7,983 nt of DNA from positions 1 through 7,983 of the forward strand of contig NZLV01000049.1 in assembly GCA_002694345.1 (NCBI GenBank), in the 5' to 3' direction. The position numbers and the translations under genes were made by a program. Positions within the stretch are counted from its first letter, which is position 1; each line of letters opens with the position of its first letter. The DNA comes from Maricaulis sp. (GTDB lineage: Bacteria; Pseudomonadota; Alphaproteobacteria; Caulobacterales; Maricaulaceae). Below the pieces are notes generated by a model. It was not told the DNA's origin and searched no databases. It saw nothing but the letters and a program-made list of their open reading frames with translations. Positions 1 to 4,291 of this stretch are shown in pieces.

Positions 1-80
1 CCAAGCTGGCGGACCTGCGTGACAAGGGCATCCTTACCGAAGAGGAATTCCAGGCCAAGAAAGCGGCTCTGCTGGGTTAG
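1..80 (+). CDS. C-terminal end of a SHOCT-domain protein (partial)
   Basis: Only the last 25 codons are inside the window, read from position 3 to a TAG stop at 78-80. The residues (KLADLRDKGILTEEEFQAKK, then AALLG) match the pattern of the SHOCT (short C-terminal) segment: an amphipathic helix, a 'GI-T-EEF' turn, then a second helix ending in a Lys/Leu-rich stretch. SHOCT segments sit at the C-terminus of many otherwise unrelated bacterial proteins, often membrane or lipid-associated ones, and are thought to mediate oligomerisation. The segment therefore does not reveal what the full protein does. The gene ends 22 nt before a strong intrinsic terminator and converges on carA. Confidence 0.75.
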   Translation, partial: KLADLRDKGILTEEEFQAKKAALLG

Positions 81-101
81 GCCGTTCCGGACGTACACAC
101 G

Positions 102-132
102 AAAAAGGCCCGGTCTGACCGGGCCTTTTTTT
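102..132. terminator. Bidirectional Rho-independent terminator between the SHOCT gene and carA
   Basis: A perfect 13-bp inverted repeat: 102-114 (AAAAAGGCCCGGT) pairs with 118-130 (ACCGGGCCTTTTT) around a 3-nt loop. The A-tract on one arm and T-tract on the other give a GC-rich stem followed by a U-run in both directions: seven T on the plus strand (126-132) and five on the minus strand. It lies 22 nt past the stop of the plus-strand gene and 22 nt past the stop of minus-strand carA, so one element should end both convergent transcripts. Confidence 0.93.
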
Positions 133-153
133 ATGTCTGTGTTCGGGGAATGC

Positions 154-1314
154 CTAAGCCCCGACCAGGCCCTTCAGCTCACCCACAAAGCGGTCGAAGA
201 CGCCGAAGCTGTCTTGCGGGCCGGGGGAGGCTTCCGGGTGGTGCTGGACGGCCCAGACGGGCTTGTCGGTCAGTTTGAAGCCGGAATTGGAGCCGTCGAA
301 CAGGGAGACATGGGTCTCCACCGCATTGGACGGCAGGGTGGAGCCGTCGACGGCGAAACCGTGATTCATGGAGACGATCTCGACCTGGCCGGTCTCGTGG
401 TTCTTCACCGGGTGGTTCGCGCCGTGGTGGCCCTGGGGCATTTTGGCGGTCTTGGCGCCGATGGCGAGGGCCAGCATCTGGTGGCCCAGGCAGATGCCCA
501 GGGTCGTGATGCCGGCCTCGACGACGGCCTTGATCGTCGGCAGGGCGTATTTGCCGGTCTCGGCCGGGTCGCCCGGACCGTTGGAGACAACAACCCCATC
601 CGGGTTCAGCGCCTTGATGTCCTCGAAGGAGGCCTTGCCCGGCAGGACGGCGACACGAGCACCGGCGCCGACCAGGAGGCGCAGGATATTGGCCTTCACG
701 CCGTAATCGAGAACGACGACGCGCGGGCCGTCTTCCGGACCTTCGCCCAGCGTCCAATTGCCTTCATTCCAGTCGGTCGTGTCGGTGCGGGCGACGTCGG
801 CGGCCAGTTCGCGGCCTTCCATGGTCGGAGCACCGGCAGCGGCAGCCTTGAGGGCCTCGACATCGATATTCCCGTTGGGATCATGGGCGATGGCGCACAT
901 CACCATGCCCTTTTCGCGGATGCGGCGGGTCAGGGCGCGCGTGTCGACCCCGGTCAGAGCGACAATGCCGCGATGGCGCAGCCATTCGTCAAAGCTGACC
1001 TCGGCGCGCCAATTGGCCGGCGGGGTGATGGTGGCGCGGGAGACCATGCCGACGGCGGCCTTGCGGGCCGGGTCGGAAGCGGCTTCCTCGTCCTCGCCAT
1101 TGGCGCCGACATTGCCGACATGGGGGAAGGTGAAGCAGACCACCTGGCCGGCATAGGACGGGTCGGCCAGGATTTCCTGGTGGCCGGTCATCGCCGTGTT
1201 GAAGCAGATTTCCCCGACAGACATGCCGCTGGCGCCTGCGCCGAAACCGAAAAGAACCTCTCCGCTGGCGAGTGCGATGGCACCGGTCGCTTGGGTCGGG
1301 GTGTCTTGCGTCAT
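154..1314 (-). CDS. carA: Carbamoyl-phosphate synthase small (glutaminase) subunit
   Basis: CarA hydrolyses glutamine and passes ammonia to the large subunit CarB, which makes carbamoyl phosphate for pyrimidine and arginine synthesis in the cytoplasm. The product is 386 aa, normal for the family. The N-terminal small-subunit domain covers roughly residues 10-145 (MTGHQEILADPSY at 42-54, FPHVGNVG at 63-70, GVDTRALTRRIR at 122-133). A class I glutamine amidotransferase domain follows from about 198, with nucleophile Cys275 in LGICLGHQ, the triad His359 and Glu361 in QHHPEASPGP, and the SNGPGDP loop at 244-250. I chose the ATG at 1314 because GGAG lies 6 nt upstream and the family start fits. 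An upstream GTG at 1353 would add 13 residues but has no Shine-Dalgarno sequence. carB is not in the window. carA is divergent from yqeY and ends at the shared terminator. Confidence 0.97.
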   Translation of the reverse strand: MTQDTPTQATGAIALASGEVLFGFGAGASGMSVGEICFNTAMTGHQEILADPSYAGQVVCFTFPHVGNVGANGEDEEAASDPARKAAVGMVSRATITPPANWRAEVSFDEWLRHRGIVALTGVDTRALTRRIREKGMVMCAIAHDPNGNIDVEALKAAAAGAPTMEGRELAADVARTDTTDWNEGNWTLGEGPEDGPRVVVLDYGVKANILRLLVGAGARVAVLPGKASFEDIKALNPDGVVVSNGPGDPAETGKYALPTIKAVVEAGITTLGICLGHQMLALAIGAKTAKMPQGHHGANHPVKNHETGQVEIVSMNHGFAVDGSTLPSNAVETHVSLFDGSNSGFKLTDKPVWAVQHHPEASPGPQDSFGVFDRFVGELKGLVGA

Positions 1315-1320
1315 GGCAGT

Positions 1321-1324
1321 CTCC
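1321..1324 (-). promoter_or_regulatory. Ribosome binding site deciding the carA start
   Basis: Read on the minus strand, the bases are GGAG followed by the 6-nt spacer ACTGCC and then ATG (1314-1312). This is a well-placed Shine-Dalgarno sequence and supports the 386-residue CarA over the 13-residue longer form from a GTG at 1353. Confidence 0.75.
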
Positions 1325-1395
1325 AGAGCCTGTCGGAAGGACGGTCGTCGCACGATCAGAATCGGCGTCCGGCTCCGTCCGGGTAAACGGGCGCT

Positions 1396-1424
1396 TCGCT
1401 AGTCCCTAAGAGGGGCGCGGTCAA
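1396..1424 (-). promoter_or_regulatory. Candidate housekeeping promoter of carA
   Basis: On the minus strand TTGACC (1424-1419) matches five of six bases of a -35 box. A 17-nt spacer leads to TAGCGA (1401-1396), a weak -10 preceded by AC to give ACTAGCGA; alphaproteobacterial -10 boxes are often poor matches to TATAAT. Transcription would start near 1389, leaving a carA leader of about 75 nt. The -35 and spacing are seen directly; activity is inferred. Confidence 0.4.
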
Positions 1425-1484
1425 TCCCTGCAGGAATGCATGTCCGCTTTTCCATCACGCTTTGTGACGGGATCATGATTAGGA

Positions 1485-1513
1485 CTTGATTCTTTTTTGA
1501 CATGCTTCTATTT
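1485..1513 (+). promoter_or_regulatory. Candidate promoter of the yqeY-dnaG-rpoD set, heat-shock-like
   Basis: CTTG at 1485-1488 is followed after 18 nt by TCTATTT (1507-1513). This matches six of seven positions of CYTATNT, the -10 half of the alphaproteobacterial sigma-32 pattern CTTG-N17/18-CYTATNT. Read as a housekeeping promoter it is TTGATT-N15-TCTATT, with a rather short spacer. It lies in the most AT-rich part of the divergent region and points at yqeY, with a predicted start near 1520 and a leader of about 160 nt. A promoter is needed here because the neighbour is divergent, but its sigma specificity is inference. Confidence 0.4.
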
Positions 1514-1683
1514 CCCCGCCCCTCGTTTCGGGGGCACGGTTTGTGTGCCAGCGCAGATGTCAGGAACAGGCTTTTAATCGCTCGGAACCCAAGCGCTGAA
1601 GAAATCGCGCAAAAGACACGTTCTGCACACCGAAAGTTTTTGAACGGCTTGCCAAGGCGCAGCCAGAATGGATCAATTCAATC

Positions 1684-2151
1684 ATGTCTCTTCGTGAACA
1701 AATCACCGGGGAAATGAAATCCGCCATGAAGGCCGGCGAGAAAGCGCGTCTGTCCACGCTGCGTCTCGTGTCCGCTGCCATCAAGGATCGTGACATCGCG
1801 GCGCGCGCCGAAGACCGCTGCACCGGGTGTGAAGAAACCGAGATCATGGCCATCCTGCAGAAGCTGGTGAAGCAGCGCGAGGAAAGCGCCGTCACCTATG
1901 AAAAGGCTGGCCGTCTGGACCTGGCTGAAGCGGAACGCGCCGAAGCCGATGTCGTGCGCGAATTCCTGCCCAAGCCGATGGATGCCGCCGAGATCGCCGA
2001 AGCTGCGGAAACCGTGGTCAGCGAGCTGGACGCGTCCGGCCTGAAGGATATGGGCCGGGTCATGGGCGAGCTGAAAAGCCGTTATGCCGGTCGCATGGAT
2101 TTCGGCCAGGCCGGCGCCAAGGTGAAACACCTTCTGGCCGGTGCCGCCTAG
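1684..2151 (+). CDS. yqeY: GatB/YqeY domain-containing protein
   Basis: A 155-residue cytoplasmic protein of the YqeY family, the length of typical members. The family resembles the C-terminal tail domain of the tRNA-dependent amidotransferase subunit GatB, which suggests tRNA contact, but the role of stand-alone YqeY is not settled. Visible hallmarks are the N-terminal helix MSLREQITGEMKSAMKAGEK, LSTLRLVSAAIKDRDIAAR (23-41), KQREES..YEKAGRLDLAEAE (63-84), EFLPKPM (93-99) and the C-terminal KDMGRVMGELKSRYAGRMDF (121-140). A Cys-X-X-Cys pair occurs at 46/49 in the loop after the first helices. The ATG at 1684 is the only start fitting the family, but no clear Shine-Dalgarno precedes it. It is first in the forward cluster, in the position rpsU takes in E. 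coli. Confidence 0.95.
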   Translation: MSLREQITGEMKSAMKAGEKARLSTLRLVSAAIKDRDIAARAEDRCTGCEETEIMAILQKLVKQREESAVTYEKAGRLDLAEAERAEADVVREFLPKPMDAAEIAEAAETVVSELDASGLKDMGRVMGELKSRYAGRMDFGQAGAKVKHLLAGAA

Positions 2152-2226
2152 GGGCCAAACGCCCGAAATTCCAAGATTTCGTCTTGCCGCCTGCCCTGCA
2201 CTCTGTTCCTCTTGTCGCACGAGAAG

Positions 2227-2234
2227 AGGGGGAG
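2227..2234 (+). promoter_or_regulatory. Ribosome binding site of the beta-propeller lipoprotein gene
   Basis: AGGGGGAG lies 3-10 nt before the ATG at 2238. It decides the start: the same frame is open from an ATG at 2184, but that would put 18 residues in front of a canonical lipoprotein signal peptide and has no ribosome binding site. Part of this purine run (2224-2229) can pair with CCTCTT at 2208-2213. Confidence 0.7.
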
Positions 2235-2237
2235 AGC

Positions 2238-4187
2238 ATGGCCGACCGTATACGCAAACAGACACGTGCGCTGACCCTGGCACTGGTCGGTGCCGGCGGG
2301 CTGCTCCTGTCCGCCTGCAGCACGCTGGGCTCGACCGACCGGTTGGCCGGTTTCGCGTCCGACGAAGACTTCATTGCCTTTGTGAATGGCGAGCCGGGCG
2401 AGGCTGAAGACGGAAGCAGCGGCGTGCCCGAGCCGGTCTATGGCTCTGCGCCGCCTCCGCCATCCCCACCACCGCCGCCACCCCCGCCACCCCCGCTGCC
2501 GGGTGCGGTGGATGATGAGGTGCTGACGGTGACGGCCTCACGGATCAGTAGTCCGGCTAATGAAAGCATCACCAATACCCAGGTCGTCGGGGTGGATGAG
2601 GGCGGGATCGTCAAGAATGCCGGCGATTACCTGATCGTCCTGCGGCGTGGCCGTCTCTTCACCCTGTCGACGGCCAATGGGGCGATCGAGGCCGTGGACC
2701 GGATCGATGCCTTCCCGCCCGGGATGGAGGATCCGGACGGCTGGTATGACGAGATGCTGATCGAGGGCAGCACGATCATCGTGATCGGCTTCAACTACCA
2801 ATTCGACGCCACGGAGATCAGCCGGTTCGGTATCTCGGATGCGGGCGAGCTGAGCTATGTCGACACGCATTACCTGCGGTCGGAGGATTATTATTCCAGC
2901 CGCAATTACGCCTCGCGCCTGATTGGCGAGACACTGGTCTTCTACACGCCGCTGCCGGAATACAACTGGCGGGCCGAGACGCCGCTCGATCTGCTGCCGG
3001 GCATGGCGGTGTGGGATGGCGAGAGCGACGAGCTGGTCTATGAGCGTCTTGCCGGGGTCGAGGATGTCTACCTGCCGCAATCGGTGAAGGAGGACGGGTT
3101 CGGCAGGGTGGATGCCCTGCACACCGTGACCCGGTGCGACCTGTCCGATGGCGGGTTCGATTGTTCCGCCACGGTCGTCATGGGGCCGAGCGGGCGCACT
3201 TTCTACGTCTCGCGTGAGGCGGTCTATGTCTGGGTCGGCCAGCGCTGGCGGGCGAGCGGCCAGAACATGGTCTATCGCATCCCGCTGGATGGCACCGAGC
3301 CCGGCGCTGCCCAGGTGCGGGGCATGCCGGTGGACCAGTTTTCCTTCCACGAAGAGGCGGACCGGCTGAACGTTCTGGTCGCGCCGTCCGGCGGTGGGGA
3401 CTGGATGTGGTCGCCGGAGTTTTCCTCGGGACAGCCGGCCCTGCTGCAATTGCCGATGGCGCGCTTTGGTGGTGGCGCGGACGAGGCGCTGACCGAGGAC
3501 TACCGCCTGCTGCCGACGGTCGGCCGCCGGGGCGTGGATCGCAATCGCTATGTCGGCGACTGGCTCTTCTTCACGGTCGGCGATGCGGATGGCACGCTGA
3601 CCGCCGTACCGCTGGATGGAGGGCCGGTGGAGGCTTTCGAACTGGGCGGGCGGGTCAGCCGGATCGAGGTGATGGGCCGGGATGCCGTGGCCGTCGGTCA
3701 GGATGAAGGCCTGCTCTTCTCCACGATCGATCTGTCCGGCGCCGTGCCCAGTCTCTACAGCCAGGTCACGCTGGAGGGGCTGGAGGAAACGGAAAGCCGC
3801 AGCCAGGCCTTCTTCTACCGTCCTGATCCGGACTCGGCGGATTTGCGCGAAGGGCTTCTGGGCCTGCCGGTGATGACCTGGGATGACAGCTATCAGGACG
3901 GTGCCGACATGGTCTTCCTGCGGCGCACCGAGGGCGCGCTGGAACGCTTCGGCCGGTTGCAGTCCCGCCTGACCCGGAGTGGGTCGCGGGATGGCTGCCT
4001 GGTGTCCTGCGTGGACTGGTATGGCAATGCACGTCCGATCTTCCTGCGCGACCGGATTTTTGCCTTGCTCGGCTATGAGCTGGTGGAAGGCGAGGCGGGC
4101 GACAAGCGGATCGAGGAGATCGGCCGGGTCGATTTCCGGCCGCCACCGCGCCCCGCCGTGCCGGCCGTGGCCGCACCGGGCCCCTAG
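2238..4187 (+). CDS. Exported lipoprotein with a beta-propeller domain (hypothetical function)
   Basis: A 649-residue predicted lipoprotein. The signal peptide has a basic N-terminus (RIRKQTR), a hydrophobic core and the lipobox LSAC, with Cys27 as the lipidated residue. Ser follows at +2, so outer-membrane sorting is likely. A linker follows with a proline tract at 72-88 (four Pro, Ser, ten Pro, Leu, Pro). From about residue 110 the sequence TNTQVVGVDEGGIVKNAGDY strongly resembles the start of the secreted 'beta propeller domain' family (PF09826, from memory), normally NVQVxGVDEaDIVKtdG. The rest is a run of short beta-strand blocks rich in Gly, Asp and aromatics, as in propeller blades. Cysteine pairs at 300/309 and 587/591 could form disulfides in the periplasm. 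The C-terminus is a Pro/Ala tail. I see no catalytic motif; ligand and role are unknown. It is co-directional with yqeY (86-nt gap) and dnaG (104-nt gap). Confidence 0.85.
   Translation: MADRIRKQTRALTLALVGAGGLLLSACSTLGSTDRLAGFASDEDFIAFVNGEPGEAEDGSSGVPEPVYGSAPPPPSPPPPPPPPPPLPGAVDDEVLTVTASRISSPANESITNTQVVGVDEGGIVKNAGDYLIVLRRGRLFTLSTANGAIEAVDRIDAFPPGMEDPDGWYDEMLIEGSTIIVIGFNYQFDATEISRFGISDAGELSYVDTHYLRSEDYYSSRNYASRLIGETLVFYTPLPEYNWRAETPLDLLPGMAVWDGESDELVYERLAGVEDVYLPQSVKEDGFGRVDALHTVTRCDLSDGGFDCSATVVMGPSGRTFYVSREAVYVWVGQRWRASGQNMVYRIPLDGTEPGAAQVRGMPVDQFSFHEEADRLNVLVAPSGGGDWMWSPEFSSGQPALLQLPMARFGGGADEALTEDYRLLPTVGRRGVDRNRYVGDWLFFTVGDADGTLTAVPLDGGPVEAFELGGRVSRIEVMGRDAVAVGQDEGLLFSTIDLSGAVPSLYSQVTLEGLEETESRSQAFFYRPDPDSADLREGLLGLPVMTWDDSYQDGADMVFLRRTEGALERFGRLQSRLTRSGSRDGCLVSCVDWYGNARPIFLRDRIFALLGYELVEGEAGDKRIEEIGRVDFRPPPRPAVPAVAAPGP
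2451..2501 (+). repeat. Proline-codon low-complexity tract in the lipoprotein linker
   Basis: Seventeen codons give PPPPS, ten Pro in a row, then LP (residues 72-88). They use a mix of CCG, CCA, CCC and one CCT, so this is not a pure nucleotide repeat. The tract sits between the lipidated N-terminus and the folded domain, as a stiff spacer that would hold the propeller away from the membrane. Ten consecutive prolines should need elongation factor P for efficient translation (established for polyproline motifs). Confidence 0.85.
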
Positions 4188-4244
4188 GGCCGTTCCGGTC
4201 TGATATCGGCCTGCCGGATTAAATCGACCCCGGAGCGTTTCCGG
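4188..4244 (+). repeat. Inverted repeats between the lipoprotein gene and dnaG
   Basis: Directly after the lipoprotein stop, GGCCG (4188-4192) can pair with CGGCC (4207-4211) around a 14-nt loop. Further on, CCGGA-N5-TCCGG (4230-4244) forms a second short hairpin. Neither has a T-run, so they are not intrinsic terminators as seen. They could be an attenuator, an mRNA processing site or an operator for dnaG, or simply reflect CCGG-rich sequence. Confidence 0.3.
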
Positions 4245-4291
4245 TGCATCATGGCGGGCTCAACCGGACTTGAGTGGGCTCGACGCGTTTC

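Larger units (their letters stand above)
1315..1683. other. Divergent intergenic region between carA and yqeY
   Basis: This 369-bp stretch has no convincing gene. It holds the carA Shine-Dalgarno and candidate promoter (1321-1424), then a small block of inverted repeats: the palindrome ATGCAT (1437-1442), TCAC-N5-GTGA (1455-1467) and the palindrome ATCATGAT (1472-1479). Next comes an AT-rich patch (about 1470-1515) with a forward promoter-like sequence at 1485-1513 and an isolated TTGACA (1497-1502) that lacks a -10 partner at normal spacing. GCCCC-N7-GGGGC (1518-1534) follows. The last 150 bases before yqeY would be its leader if transcription starts near 1520. A 71-codon frame from 1502 runs 34 bases into yqeY in another frame and shows no family I recognise, so I do not call it. 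Confidence 0.6.

Noticed and set aside
19..1386. A 455-codon plus-strand open frame opposite carA
   Set aside because: carA on the minus strand has all catalytic motifs. The plus frame crosses the terminator and the end of the SHOCT gene in another frame, and its Gly/Asp/Ala-rich product is typical antisense translation.
1497..1502. Exact TTGACA before yqeY
   Set aside because: At 16-18 nt downstream there is only GC-rich sequence (CCCTCG), so no -10 box pairs with it. It falls inside the spacer of the better candidate at 1485-1513.
1561..1683. Possible SOS (LexA) box, since GTTC/GAAC words occur here
   Set aside because: No GTTC-N7-GTTC direct repeat, the alphaproteobacterial LexA site, is present; the spacings do not fit.
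1502..1717. A 71-codon plus-strand frame in the carA-yqeY intergenic region
   Set aside because: It starts within the promoter-like area, overlaps the yqeY start in another frame, lacks a ribosome site and shows no recognisable domain. A small protein cannot be excluded, but nothing supports it.
2164..2181. CGAAAT-N6-ATTTCG hairpin after yqeY as a terminator
   Set aside because: The stem is only 6 bp, AT-rich and has no following T-run, so it is not a credible intrinsic terminator; it may be chance.
2538..3449. A 303-codon minus-strand open frame opposite the lipoprotein
   Set aside because: The plus-strand frame has a signal peptide, lipobox, ribosome site and propeller signature; the minus frame has none.
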